Shown: positions 8,523 to 17,318, counted from the first letter of the stretch. The stretch: DNA of 64,000 bases from Klebsiella michiganensis (GCA_000963575.1 CP011077.1:2728001-2792000), one strand, 5' to 3'. The notes: generated by a model not told the origin, from the letters alone. Numbers and translations are program-made.

Positions 8523-8553
8523 AAAAAATCCACGCCGAAGCGTGGATTTTTTT
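8523..8553 (-). terminator. terminator of the NCS1 permease gene, ATCCACGC stem
   Basis: ATCCACGC-CGAA-GCGTGGAT (8528–8547) has A and T runs on either side, directly after the permease stop. Its stem is identical to that of the ychF terminator 1 kb away. Confidence 0.88.
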
Positions 8554-8567
8554 ACAACAAAGAAGAA

Positions 8568-10004
8568 TCAGCGAGTCGCGCTATTCGGGTAAACCGTCGC
8601 CGCCGGCAGCGAGCGTTTATCCAGACGGTGCAAGCCATAATAGATAATGGCGGTGCCAAACCAGCCGATGATCCACGACACATCGTTGCCGTCGAAGAGC
8701 CATGTCAGCGAGCCATGGAACAGCGGGTTCTCAATAAACGGTAGCTGAATCAGCACCCCGACGATATAGACGCCAATACCAAACAGGTTCCAGCGGCCAT
8801 AGCGCTTGTCGGCGTCAAACAGCGCGGGAATATCTACGGCTCGGGACGAAATAAAAAAGTAATCGGTCAGGCTGATGGCGCTCCACGGCACAAAGAAGGC
8901 CAGCAAGAACAACAGAAAATGCGTGAAATGTTTCAGGAATGCCGGTTCACTCAGCAGCGCAATGATGCATGAAGCCGCTACCATCAGTACCACAAACAGA
9001 ACGCGATTCTTCTGGCTCAGGGCGACCTGCTTGCGGAATCCGGACACAATGGTGGTCAGCGACATAAAGCTGCCGTAGGCGTTCAGGGTAGTAAAGGTGA
9101 TTTTGCCGAAGCAGATAGCAAAATAAATCAGCATCGCCATGGTTTCGGTTTTGCCCAACCCCACAATATAGCCGACCTCGTGGCCGGAAAAGGCGCTCCC
9201 GGCAATGGCGGCGGTAATAACGCCCAGCGTCATGGAGGCCTGAGTCCCCAGCACGGTGCCGCTAAACACCGAGAAAAACACCTTCGGGCCAGACACGTCC
9301 CGCGGGAGGTAGCGCGAATAGTCGGACACATAAGGGCAAAACGCAATTTGCCAGGAAGAGGACAGCGACACCGCCAGCAAAAACATCGGCATGGAGAAAT
9401 GATTATTTTGCAGGATGGCCGTGAGATCGGTGTTAAACAGCAGCGACCCAAACAGCCAGGCAAAGGCCAGCACGCCAACAATACTGGCGACCTTCCCGAG
9501 CTTATGGATCACGCGGTAGCCGAGCACGGCAATGACGATGATGATGGCGCTGAACAGAACCATCCCGCTGACATCGCTGATTGACAGCAAATGCGCCATC
9601 GCCTGCCCCGCCAGCACGGTTCCGCTGGCAGAAAACCCGATATACATAATGCACACCAGCACCAGCGGAATGACTGCCCCGTAAACGCCAAACTGCGCCC
9701 GGGAGAGGATCATCTGCGGCAGGCCAAGTCTCGGCCCCTGCAAAGCATGGAAGGACATGATCGATGCCCCCAGAATCTGCCCCACAAACAGCCCCACCAG
9801 CGACCAGACGACATCGCCGCCCAACACAACGGCCAGCGCGCCGGTAACAATCGCGGTGATCTGCAAATTGCCCCCGAACCAAAGGGTAAACTGGCTAAAA
9901 GGATGCCCGTGACGTTCCCCGTCCGGGATGTAATCGATAGATCGGGTCTCGCTCAGACGTGAGCCCTTTTTTGACTGTTCTTCTGTGGATGAAAAGGAAG
10001 ACAT
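8568..10004 (-). CDS. NCS1-family permease, probable member of the HutC regulon
   Basis: A 478-aa, ~12-helix inner-membrane permease of the nucleobase:cation symporter-1 (cytosine/purine/allantoin) family. Patterns include LQGPRLGLPQMILSRAQFG at ~80–100 and the FCPYVSDYSRYLP stretch typical of NCS1. The start at 10004 is preceded by GAGG; a 14-residue upstream extension has no such site. An operator CATGTATATACAAG, identical to the one before hutU, lies 59 bases upstream. The likely substrate is therefore a histidine-pathway compound such as urocanate or a related imidazole rather than cytosine. No cytosine deaminase gene is nearby. Confidence 0.85.
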   Translation of the reverse strand: MSSFSSTEEQSKKGSRLSETRSIDYIPDGERHGHPFSQFTLWFGGNLQITAIVTGALAVVLGGDVVWSLVGLFVGQILGASIMSFHALQGPRLGLPQMILSRAQFGVYGAVIPLVLVCIMYIGFSASGTVLAGQAMAHLLSISDVSGMVLFSAIIIVIAVLGYRVIHKLGKVASIVGVLAFAWLFGSLLFNTDLTAILQNNHFSMPMFLLAVSLSSSWQIAFCPYVSDYSRYLPRDVSGPKVFFSVFSGTVLGTQASMTLGVITAAIAGSAFSGHEVGYIVGLGKTETMAMLIYFAICFGKITFTTLNAYGSFMSLTTIVSGFRKQVALSQKNRVLFVVLMVAASCIIALLSEPAFLKHFTHFLLFLLAFFVPWSAISLTDYFFISSRAVDIPALFDADKRYGRWNLFGIGVYIVGVLIQLPFIENPLFHGSLTWLFDGNDVSWIIGWFGTAIIYYGLHRLDKRSLPAATVYPNSATR

Positions 10005-10062
10005 AACGACCTCGCTAAACCTGATTGAACGCCGGAAACCCACCACACATCAAATGATCACT

Positions 10063-10076
10063 CATGTATATACAAG
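10063..10076 (-). promoter_or_regulatory. HutC-type operator before the NCS1 permease
   Basis: CATGTATATACAAG is identical, base for base, to 26254–26267 before hutU, and one base from the symmetric CTTGTATATACAAG. The 345-base gap 10005–10349 holds nothing else apart from the terminator at 10271. Confidence 0.75.
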
Positions 10077-10270
10077 CAAAAGACGCAAACCACACCCTGC
10101 TGATAATGAATTTGCGAACTAAGTTGTAGATTTTATGTAACCAAATTGATGTGCAGATGTACCAATATGAAAAACTGATGGCTACCGGGCGCGGGAAGGC
10201 CAGCCCGAACGCTGGTGAGAGGGTTAACGTTGAGGGAAAACGGAAAATTAAGGCCGAATATTTAGGCCAA

Positions 10271-10296
10271 AAAAACCCACGCGCACGGTGGGTTTC
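10271..10296 (-). terminator. terminator of the small exported-protein gene
   Basis: The stem AACCCAC/GTGGGTT (10274–10294) is followed by seven T on the minus strand. It is 56 bases after the stop at 10350. Confidence 0.75.
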
Positions 10297-10349
10297 TTAG
10301 ATGATTGCCTGCCAACCTGCCTCGGCCACAGGCTGAGTAAAATCGGGGA

Positions 10350-10751
10350 TTACAGCCCGGCTGGACGCGGAACTTCAATATAGTTCCCGTCGATATCCTT
10401 CTGGTAATAACTCCCGTTACGCACGTAATAGCGTTTCCCGTTGTAATCCAGCACGCTGACGCCAGAGTTGATGCTGGACGGCGTCTCTACCCGAACGTAC
10501 TCCGCCCCCTGACGCTGGTAATAAATCCCGTTGACCACATAATAGGTTAACCCGCCAACGATAATGGCCGTGGCAAGCCCCGGCAGTACGGTGAGGCGTG
10601 GCCCTGCATAGAAATAATGCGGCCCCGGGTAATAGCGTGGGCCAGACCAGAATCCCGGGCCATGGCCAAACCAGGGGCCTGGACGCGCCTGCGCCAGCGG
10701 CGGCACAACAATCAGCGCAGACATCACCCATACATACAGAGACTTTTTCAT
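10350..10751 (-). CDS. small exported protein with Gly/Pro/Tyr-rich N-terminal half
   Basis: A 133-aa protein. The ATG at 10751 has AGGAG eight bases upstream; a GTG three codons earlier is in frame but badly spaced. A signal peptide (MKKSLYVWVMSALIVVPPLAQA) precedes a G/P/W/Y-rich stretch (RPGPWFGHGPGFWSGPRYY), one hydrophobic segment (LATAIIVGGLTYYVV), and repeats of the form NGxYYxxxGxxY with a conserved tyrosine pattern near the end. Such proteins (DUF6515-like) are common in proteobacteria with no assigned role. It is probably an envelope or periplasmic protein. Confidence 0.75.
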   Translation of the reverse strand: MKKSLYVWVMSALIVVPPLAQARPGPWFGHGPGFWSGPRYYPGPHYFYAGPRLTVLPGLATAIIVGGLTYYVVNGIYYQRQGAEYVRVETPSSINSGVSVLDYNGKRYYVRNGSYYQKDIDGNYIEVPRPAGL

Positions 10752-10902
10752 CTTAAACACTCCTGACCTGCGGCTGAACGCGAGCTTTAGCCCGCTTTAG
10801 GTCGATTATAGTCCCGCCGCCTCAGGCTTTTCCGTACAGGGACGGTAAATCCCCGAAATCTCCACAATCCCGCTTTTGGCGTCTTAATTTATCCTTAGAT
10901 GT

Positions 10903-10930
10903 AAAAAATCCACGCAAAGCGTGGATTTTT
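10903..10930 (-). terminator. terminator of the carbonic anhydrase gene, ATCCACGC stem
   Basis: ATCCACGC-AAA-GCGTGGAT (10908–10926) is bounded by A and T runs and lies just after the stop. It is the third copy of this stem within 3.4 kb. Confidence 0.88.
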
Positions 10931-10956
10931 TTTATCTGCAGGAACGCCGGCGTTTT

Positions 10957-11592
10957 TTATTCGAAACAAACGTCAGGATTATCCGCCAGGGAAATAAAGG
11001 TTTTGCTGTTTTTATCCAGGGTGCGAATTTCACCGCTTTCGATATCGTACACCCAGCCGTGCAGCCGCAGGCCATTGTTGCGCAGCCCAACCGCGACGGA
11101 AGGATGCGTTTTAATGTTGTTCAGCTGCGCGATAACGTTTTCTTCAACCATGGCGTTGACCTTGTCGGTCTCATTATTCCAGGTTTTCTTTTCCACGACC
11201 GCTTTTGCCGCATCGGCATAGTGCAGCCAGTGCGCAACGGCCGGCATCGGATCCAGGCACTGGCAGGAGGCGATAGCTTTCATCGCGCCGCAGTTAGAGT
11301 GCCCGCAGATAACAATATCGGTTACGCCAAGGGCAACAACTGCGTACTCAATGGTCGCAGAAACGCCGCCCGGCTCCGGGCCGAAAGAAGGCACGATATT
11401 GCCGGCATTACGAATAACGAAGAGCTGCCCCGGTTCTTGCTGAGTCACCAGCTCCGGCACCAGACGGCTGTCGGAACAGGAAATAAAAAGCGCTTTAGGA
11501 TTTTGGCTGGACGCCAGGCTGCGAAAGAGCTCTTTGCGCTGCGGAAAAATCTCTTTCTGGAAGTTAAGAAAACCTTCGATGATATGTTGCAT
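10957..11592 (-). CDS. cynT: beta-carbonic anhydrase, CynT-like
   Basis: A 211-aa cytoplasmic zinc enzyme interconverting CO2 and bicarbonate. The zinc-site residues are in place: C39 and D41 in CSDSR, then H98 and C101 in GHSNCG. Stretches such as FVIRNAGNIVPS and GPEPGGVSATIEYA, and the GWVYDIESG end, are closer to E. coli CynT than to Can. CynT normally sits with cyanase (cynS) and cynX to recycle bicarbonate; neither is here, so this copy may serve general CO2 hydration. It has its own terminator and stands alone. Confidence 0.92.
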   Translation of the reverse strand: MQHIIEGFLNFQKEIFPQRKELFRSLASSQNPKALFISCSDSRLVPELVTQQEPGQLFVIRNAGNIVPSFGPEPGGVSATIEYAVVALGVTDIVICGHSNCGAMKAIASCQCLDPMPAVAHWLHYADAAKAVVEKKTWNNETDKVNAMVEENVIAQLNNIKTHPSVAVGLRNNGLRLHGWVYDIESGEIRTLDKNSKTFISLADNPDVCFE

Positions 11593-11748
11593 AGCACGTT
11601 CTCTTGTTCTGTAGTGACCCCGACATGATAGAGATCACATTGCGTTAGTCCAGTCCCAACGCGCCAAAAGGTCGCTTTTTCTCTCCCGCTAAACCAGAAC
11701 AAATCCACATCCTTTGTGGATCTATTCCGGCTTACTGGCGGCTAATGA

Positions 11749-12627
11749 TTAGCTGCATCGCGTTTTAATCGCCGAGACATTTCTCTCGAGGTTCGCCGGA
11801 TCGTATTCCGCCAGCTGAAAATTAAAACCTTGATTTCTCTTTAAATCCAGACGCTCCGGGCGCAGCATATTCGGGTTGCTGTCAACGTCAAACAGCTTAG
11901 CAATATGCCCCGGATCGATTCGGCCATGTGCCATGTTCATAAAATGCGTGTTGATATCGTTCAGCGATACCGGATGCGAAGCTTTCTTGCTCATCCAGTC
12001 ATCAAGGCGCAGCGGGCGCGTCGCCCCATCCCCTAAATCAGACTGATACAGGAACGCATCGCGCCTTGGTTTTGCGCTTGCCGGCAGATCAATCACATAG
12101 GCGTGCCCCATTCCTGCATCATTCACGCGCAATATGAAATGCTTATGGGCGGGTAAATTGGCAAGCTGTTGCTGAAGCTGAGGCAACGACATTGTGTGCC
12201 CGTGTTCAAAAGCGTAGCTGAAATGGTCGGTGTCGAGGAAAAGCTTCATCACGTTATTCGCCGTGACGCCGCAAACAGGCTCGTTAATGCGTTTGCTGCT
12301 GCCCAGCATTGCCTCAACTTCATGTTTAGGCATTCCCCACTCCCGGGCCGTATTTGAAATATTATCGTCTATCGCTTTCAGCAGCGCCGAAGGGCTTTTA
12401 TGGTGAATTGGCACCGAATTGTCATCGCTGTTAAGCAGCACGTTGGCTCTCAGGTTTTTGCCGCTTAGCTTCGCGAAATCCTGCACCAGGCGGGTGGAGG
12501 GGTTATTCACGCTACGTGAAGACGAAGCCGTGGCCGACGTTCTGGCAGTGCGGCTTGACTGGCCGCTTTGTGCCTGCAGGCGCGGATCTGACTGTGTAGG
12601 ACGGAAAGTATTAAGGATGTTTCTCAT
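11749..12627 (-). CDS. Cif-like putative deamidase effector (cyclomodulin family)
   Basis: A 292-aa protein from the ATG at 12627; a GTG at 12681 would add 18 residues and neither has a strong ribosome-binding site. The N-terminus is rich in Ser/Thr/Gln with no signal peptide, as in type III effectors. Counted from 12627, Cys119 (EPVCGVTANN), His175 (GMGHAYVID) and Gln195 (FLYQSDLGDG) repeat exactly the 56- and 20-residue spacing of the Cys109–His165–Gln185 triad of EPEC Cif (282 aa). Cif proteins deamidate Gln40 of NEDD8/ubiquitin in host cells. No type III secretion genes are in the window. The match is by motif and spacing, so the family call is strong and the function is inferred. Confidence 0.72.
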   Translation of the reverse strand: MRNILNTFRPTQSDPRLQAQSGQSSRTARTSATASSSRSVNNPSTRLVQDFAKLSGKNLRANVLLNSDDNSVPIHHKSPSALLKAIDDNISNTAREWGMPKHEVEAMLGSSKRINEPVCGVTANNVMKLFLDTDHFSYAFEHGHTMSLPQLQQQLANLPAHKHFILRVNDAGMGHAYVIDLPASAKPRRDAFLYQSDLGDGATRPLRLDDWMSKKASHPVSLNDINTHFMNMAHGRIDPGHIAKLFDVDSNPNMLRPERLDLKRNQGFNFQLAEYDPANLERNVSAIKTRCS

Positions 12628-12700
12628 CGGAGGGTATTCCACTCGTTGGGCAATTGAGGCTGAGTGGTAGCGGTGACGCACAGGTTCCCCCGCCGGGGTA

Positions 12701-12723
12701 AAAAACCCACGCCGAAGCGTGGG
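12701..12723 (-). terminator. terminator of the 487-aa protein gene
   Basis: The stem CCCACGC/GCGTGGG (12706–12723) has a CGAA loop and is followed by six T on the minus strand. It separates the 487-aa gene from the Cif-like gene downstream. Confidence 0.8.
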
Positions 12724-12730
12724 GGCAGGA

Positions 12731-14194
12731 TTATTTCAGGTTCAGAGGATGGGTTGATTTCGGGCTGATATTGTCCGCCCGGAGATTGACCTTCTTCGTC
12801 TCTTCTTTATCAAACGGGGTACGTTTCTCATCGGTCAACTGTGCCGCAACGTAAGTCTGAACATATTCGGCGTTATGGGTCGCCCGGCTGGTTTCCACGC
12901 TCGCCAGATTGCCCTTTTTGAACTCCAGCGCGGTCTGAGTGGTCGTTTCTTCACTGATCACATGATAGGTGTAGTTTTGCGACGATTTCAGTCCCGTGAG
13001 CTCCAGTTTTGCGCCGGGGACCAGTGACTCATGATAGCTGGCCTTGAGGCTTGCCTTCGTGCTTTGCACCAGCTTGCTCAGGTCACCTTTTCTGTCGGTG
13101 CTGGCCTGGGTCGACTGGCTAAAGTCATAGGAAAAACTGTCGTTTTCCTCAGGCTTGTAAGGGTTGGAGGCCGCGTCCGCCTGCTTGAACGACGCGGTAA
13201 AGTCCGCCAATCCGCTCAAGTAAGAGCGTGCCTTATCCTCCGCAGAAAAAGTAATGGTTTGCTGAATCCCGCTGGTTTTCGCCTCGTTCGAGCCGTAATC
13301 GCTATTCAGCGCGTGGAAGGCACTTTTAAACAGGGCTAGCTGGGCTTTGTTGGCGTGGCCGCGGGATCCTGCCCCGTCCAGCTGTCTCTCATAGGCGGAA
13401 AGCGCCTGAGTCTGCTGACTTTTGCTGCCCAAGGTCCCCGGGGTGCTGAGATCCGTAGTCAGGTTAAACGTCGCGTCGGCATCTTTATAGCTTAATGCGC
13501 GCTGGGTGCTATCGCTCTGGAAATGCAGAGACTGGATTGAGCTGCCGGCCTGGCTAACATCGGTGTTCAGCTCCACGGACTTGAACAGCTTGCTGTCGAC
13601 GTTGAGCAATCCACCGATTTTTATCGCCGGTGGCTTCTGCGCCAGGCCATCAAGTGCATTCTGGAAACCATCCGCAAGGCCCGAGATCGCCGCCACGTCA
13701 TCGTCGGTCAGGTCGCCTCCGCTGGTCTGAACTTCCGCGACCAGGCCTTCAGACTGACGGGATAACGAAATGCTGACCTTAACGCCGCTTTGTGTCTCAA
13801 TATTCAGTGCGACCGCGCTGTCTTTGTCCTGAACGACGTTGCCATCTGCGGCGGCGGCCGCAGGCGAGGCTACCGCCAGAGAGAAACCTTTCGGGTTATC
13901 TTTCAGCGCCAGCAGAAGCTCTTTGCCCAGCCCCTGGAACGCGACGGAGGTCGGTTGCGAAAGCGTGGCTCCCATCAGCATGGATAAATTGCTGTTGACG
14001 CCGGGAGTAGTCGCCCGAAGTTTCTGGGCACCAAACGAGTAAATAGCGCTAATGTTGTCGCTCGCCCCGCTGAGGGTGACGCGCGTTGAGGACTGAATCG
14101 CCGGGGCCGGTACCACCGGAGCTTTAACCTTTGCCGTAATATTTGCCCCCATCAAGGGAACAGAAAAACCAATGCTGCCAATCGGACCTGTCAT
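12731..14194 (-). CDS. unrecognised 487-aa protein upstream of the Cif-like gene
   Basis: I do not recognise a family. The protein has no signal peptide and no transmembrane segment. It is rich in Ser, Ala, Thr, Gln and Leu and has no Cys. The N-terminus (MTGPIGSIGFSVPLMGANI, then a Pro/Ala/Val-rich linker to ~35) is low-complexity; the middle (~120–250) looks like beta/alpha repeats with many Asp/Ser, and the C-terminal third is Lys/Thr/Ser-rich. The composition resembles a non-Sec-secreted or cell-surface protein. It is followed by a terminator and then the Cif-like effector in the same direction. A link between the two is only suggested by position. Confidence 0.65.
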   Translation of the reverse strand: MTGPIGSIGFSVPLMGANITAKVKAPVVPAPAIQSSTRVTLSGASDNISAIYSFGAQKLRATTPGVNSNLSMLMGATLSQPTSVAFQGLGKELLLALKDNPKGFSLAVASPAAAAADGNVVQDKDSAVALNIETQSGVKVSISLSRQSEGLVAEVQTSGGDLTDDDVAAISGLADGFQNALDGLAQKPPAIKIGGLLNVDSKLFKSVELNTDVSQAGSSIQSLHFQSDSTQRALSYKDADATFNLTTDLSTPGTLGSKSQQTQALSAYERQLDGAGSRGHANKAQLALFKSAFHALNSDYGSNEAKTSGIQQTITFSAEDKARSYLSGLADFTASFKQADAASNPYKPEENDSFSYDFSQSTQASTDRKGDLSKLVQSTKASLKASYHESLVPGAKLELTGLKSSQNYTYHVISEETTTQTALEFKKGNLASVETSRATHNAEYVQTYVAAQLTDEKRTPFDKEETKKVNLRADNISPKSTHPLNLK

Positions 14195-14281
14195 TTAATT
14201 CATCCCATTATGTTGGTCTGCAATGAATATCGGCCTGATCGGGGTTTACTTGAGTGAAAAAGCATCCACGGACAAACACGC

Positions 14282-14989
14282 CTAACGCAGCGTATAGCCA
14301 CCATCGCAATAAATAGTACTGCCGGTAATATTCTGATTATCCAGTAGAAAAAGCGCCGTTGCGGCCTGTTCGTCTACGTGTCCCGGGCGGCCATTTAACG
14401 CCAGACTGTTCCAATATTGGTAGGCCGGCTCACGGACTTCCGCCGGGCGGTTACGCCAAAGTTCGCTGTCGGTGGTGCCCGGCGACAGGCAGTTTACCCG
14501 CACCGGCTTCAGTTCCACCGCCAGGCCTCGCGCCAGCCCCTCCAGCGCCGCATTGCAGGCAGCATAAGCGGGTGCCCCGATGGGGCGGGCAGAGGCCGCG
14601 CCGGACATCAGCACCACGGCAGAGGAAGCCTGCAGATTGGGAAGCGCTTCATAGACGGCCCAATATTGTGACCAGAATTTTGCCTGAAACAGCGCTTCTG
14701 AGGTGGCGGTATCGCCGTCGCGGAAATCGCCAGTTTGATAAGAGGCAGCCGGGGTAAACAATCCCGCCAGCGGCCCGGCATCCGCAAAGAAAGCCCTGAG
14801 AGACAAACGGTCAGTCACGTCTACCCTTTTGCCTGCGGCATTTTTGCCAAGCCCGGCTACTGCCGCCTGCAGTTTTTCCCCCGACCGACCGCCGATAAGC
14901 ACGCTGTCTCCGCGAGAGGTCAGCTTGCGGGCGAGCGCCAGCCCGATGCCAGAGCTGCCGCCCAAAATGGCATAACGCGTATTGGCCAT
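14282..14989 (-). CDS. SDR-family protein with YxxxN instead of YxxxK
   Basis: A 235-aa Rossmann-fold protein. The start at 14989 has AGGAG six bases upstream; the open frame to 15037 is not needed. GGSSGIG (about residues 9–15) is the cofactor loop, LMSGAAS gives the catalytic Ser, and VNCLSPG and YCDGG are typical late motifs. The catalytic motif reads YAACN: Tyr is kept but the Lys that lowers its pKa is Asn. NNAG is replaced by TPAAS. It may be a divergent reductase or a non-catalytic member. It lies next to hutF on the same strand, 92 bases downstream, but nothing ties it to histidine use. Confidence 0.82.
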   Translation of the reverse strand: MANTRYAILGGSSGIGLALARKLTSRGDSVLIGGRSGEKLQAAVAGLGKNAAGKRVDVTDRLSLRAFFADAGPLAGLFTPAASYQTGDFRDGDTATSEALFQAKFWSQYWAVYEALPNLQASSAVVLMSGAASARPIGAPAYAACNAALEGLARGLAVELKPVRVNCLSPGTTDSELWRNRPAEVREPAYQYWNSLALNGRPGHVDEQAATALFLLDNQNITGSTIYCDGGYTLR

Positions 14990-15081
14990 GATTTTCTCCT
15001 CGTGAACGCGCAGGCCAGCATTAAAACCCGAAAGCACAGAGGAGGATAGCGCAATAGCAGATATGCATTTTCACCGGGTAA

Positions 15082-16449
15082 CTAACGCGTTAGTTGCTTT
15101 AGCACCTGTGCGAAACCGGCTTTGATCTCGGCGTCTTTTTCATGCCGCCCTTCGCGTATCACCCATTTCCCGCCGGTCATCACCTCTTTAATCGGATTAG
15201 AGGCGCAGGCAAAAATCCAGCGGTTCAACAATTCGCTGTCTTTCGCCGTCGCCAGGAACGGATCGTTGCCGTCCAGCACCAGCCAATCGGCTCTCGCCCC
15301 CACGGCCAGCTCGCCAATGTTTTGCCCCAGCGCCATGCGCCCACCGCGCAGTGCCCCCTGATAAAGCACGTTGCCGACATAAGGCTCCGTCTCAAGGTGC
15401 AGCAAGTTACGGCGGCGGTTATTCAGGCGCTGGCCGTATTCAAACCAGCGTAAATCCTCGCTGACGCTGACGCTGATGTGGCTGTCTGAGCCAATTCCCC
15501 AGTTGCCGCCCTGCTGTAGAAACGCCTGCCCGGGGAAAATGCCGTCCCCGAGATTCGCTTCTGTGGTCAGGCATAGCCCGGCAACCGCGCCAGAATCAGC
15601 CATAAGCTGCGTTTCGCTGTCGGTGATATGGGTGGCATGAATCAGACACCAGCGCTCATCGACAGGCATATTTTCATACAGCCACTCCACGGGGCGCAGC
15701 CCGGACCAGGCGAGGCAGTCCGCCACCTCTTTCTGCTGTTCGGAGATATGAATGTGAACCGGCTGCGGCTGCGGCTGACTTTCGAGCACAATACGCATCT
15801 GTTCCGGCGTAACGGCCCGCAGCGAATGGAAGCATAAGCCGGCGCGTTGCATCGGTTCCGGGGCAAGTGCAGTGGCGATGCTGTCGTACAGTTTCAGGTA
15901 GCTGTCAGTATCATTAATAAAGCGGCGCTGCCCCGTGGATGCGGGCTGCCCTCCAAAGCCGGAATGCGTGTACAGCACCGGGAGCAGCGTCAAACCAATG
16001 CCGACATTTTTTGCCGCCAGGGAGACGCGCAGCGCCAGCTCCGCAGGCTGCGCGTAGGCCTTGCCGTCAACATCATGGTGCAAATAGTGAAACTCGGCGA
16101 CCGAGGTATAGCCGGCTTTTAACATTTCGATATACAGATAGCTGGCGATGGTTTCCAGCTGTTCCGGGGTGATTTTGCCCACCAGACGGTACATCAGATC
16201 CCGCCACGTCCAGAAGCTGTCTGCCGGGTCGCCAACCACTTCCGTCAGCCCCGCCATCGCCCGCTGGAATGCGTGCGAATGCAGGTTCGGCATCCCCGGT
16301 ACGACAATGCCGTCCAGGCGAATATCGTTGGCATCCGGCACGCTGTCGTACGCCAGTGAATGAATTACGCCCTCGGGCGAAACGCCCAGTTTGACATTCT
16401 CCGCCCAGCCCTGCGGCAGAAGCGCTTTCGCCGCGAAATATACCGCCAT
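15082..16449 (-). CDS. hutF: formimidoylglutamate deiminase
   Basis: A 455-aa amidohydrolase-superfamily enzyme of histidine breakdown that converts N-formimino-L-glutamate to N-formyl-L-glutamate and ammonia. Metal-site motifs are visible: NLHSHAFQR (HxH) at ~56–64, a His in VHIHISEQ at ~234, IHATH at ~270 and GSDSHISVS with the metal-binding Asp at ~323. Together with hutG it defines the five-step pathway. It is divergent from hutC, with HutC-type operators covering the shared promoter region. Confidence 0.93.
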   Translation of the reverse strand: MAVYFAAKALLPQGWAENVKLGVSPEGVIHSLAYDSVPDANDIRLDGIVVPGMPNLHSHAFQRAMAGLTEVVGDPADSFWTWRDLMYRLVGKITPEQLETIASYLYIEMLKAGYTSVAEFHYLHHDVDGKAYAQPAELALRVSLAAKNVGIGLTLLPVLYTHSGFGGQPASTGQRRFINDTDSYLKLYDSIATALAPEPMQRAGLCFHSLRAVTPEQMRIVLESQPQPQPVHIHISEQQKEVADCLAWSGLRPVEWLYENMPVDERWCLIHATHITDSETQLMADSGAVAGLCLTTEANLGDGIFPGQAFLQQGGNWGIGSDSHISVSVSEDLRWFEYGQRLNNRRRNLLHLETEPYVGNVLYQGALRGGRMALGQNIGELAVGARADWLVLDGNDPFLATAKDSELLNRWIFACASNPIKEVMTGGKWVIREGRHEKDAEIKAGFAQVLKQLTR

Positions 16450-16476
16450 ATCAGCACCCCGGTTCGATGTTAATCA

Positions 16477-16505
16477 ATTGTATATACATGCATGTATATA
16501 TACAT
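16477..16505. promoter_or_regulatory. tandem HutC-type operators in the hutF–hutC divergent promoter
   Basis: Two adjoining sites of the same type: ATTGTATATACATG (16477–16490) and ATGTATATATACAT (16492–16505). Each is close to CTTGTATATACAAG. The arrangement fits autoregulation of hutC and repression of hutF. Confidence 0.75.
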
Positions 16506-16556
16506 CCAAATAGGGGTAGAGTAAACTTTAAAGGATACCCGGGCGAGGAATGATGA

Positions 16557-17318
16557 ATGGCACAAAACGACGTTTTTAAAGCAGCGGCAGAGACCGACAA
16601 TCTGGACCAGCCGGCCCCCTACTATGAAAGGGTCAAAATCATTATTAAGACCAATATTCATAGTGGACTATGGCCAGTAAACTACCGGGTTCCTTCCGAA
16701 AGCGAACTGGTGAATCAGTTTGGCTACAGCCGCATGACTATCAACCGCGCCCTGCGCGAGCTGACCGCCGAAGGCCTGCTGGTGCGCATGCAGGGTATCG
16801 GTACTTTCGTCGCCGAAGTCCGCGGGCAGTCCGCCCTGCTGGAAATCAATAATATTGCCGACGAAATAGCCAGCCGCGGGCACCGCCATCACGCCCGCGT
16901 GCTGGAGCTAACCCAGGTGTATGCCGATGCGCAGCAGGCAATGGCCTTCAACTTACCCAAAGGCAGCCGCCTGTTCCACTCGCTGATTTGCCACTACGAA
17001 AACGGCGTGCCGGTGATGCTGGAAGACCGCCTGGTGAACTCGCTTATCGTGCCGGATTACTTCCAGCAGGACTTCACCCGTATCACGCCCAACGCCTATC
17101 TCTCCTCCATCGCACCAATCGTTGAGGGAGAGCATATTATTGAGGCGGTGAACGTCCCTCGCGAAGAGTGCGTCTATCTGGAAATCGACGAGCACACGCC
17201 TTGCCTGCAGGTGAATCGCCGCACCTGGACCGGGCGACAGAACAAAAAAATCGTTACCAGCGTGCGCCTGGTTTACCCGGGTTCACGCTATCGGCTCGAA
17301 GGAAGCATGCACAAATGA
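16557..17318 (+). CDS. hutC: histidine utilization repressor HutC (GntR family)
   Basis: A 253-aa GntR/HutC-subfamily repressor. The N-terminal winged helix covers ~20–90 (PSESELVNQFGYSRMTINRALRELTAEG…GIGTFV), followed by a UTRA effector domain in which urocanate is the inducer in studied relatives. The end of the gene overlaps hutD by ATGA. It is the probable master regulator of at least four operators in this window. Confidence 0.94.
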   Translation: MAQNDVFKAAAETDNLDQPAPYYERVKIIIKTNIHSGLWPVNYRVPSESELVNQFGYSRMTINRALRELTAEGLLVRMQGIGTFVAEVRGQSALLEINNIADEIASRGHRHHARVLELTQVYADAQQAMAFNLPKGSRLFHSLICHYENGVPVMLEDRLVNSLIVPDYFQQDFTRITPNAYLSSIAPIVEGEHIIEAVNVPREECVYLEIDEHTPCLQVNRRTWTGRQNKKIVTSVRLVYPGSRYRLEGSMHK

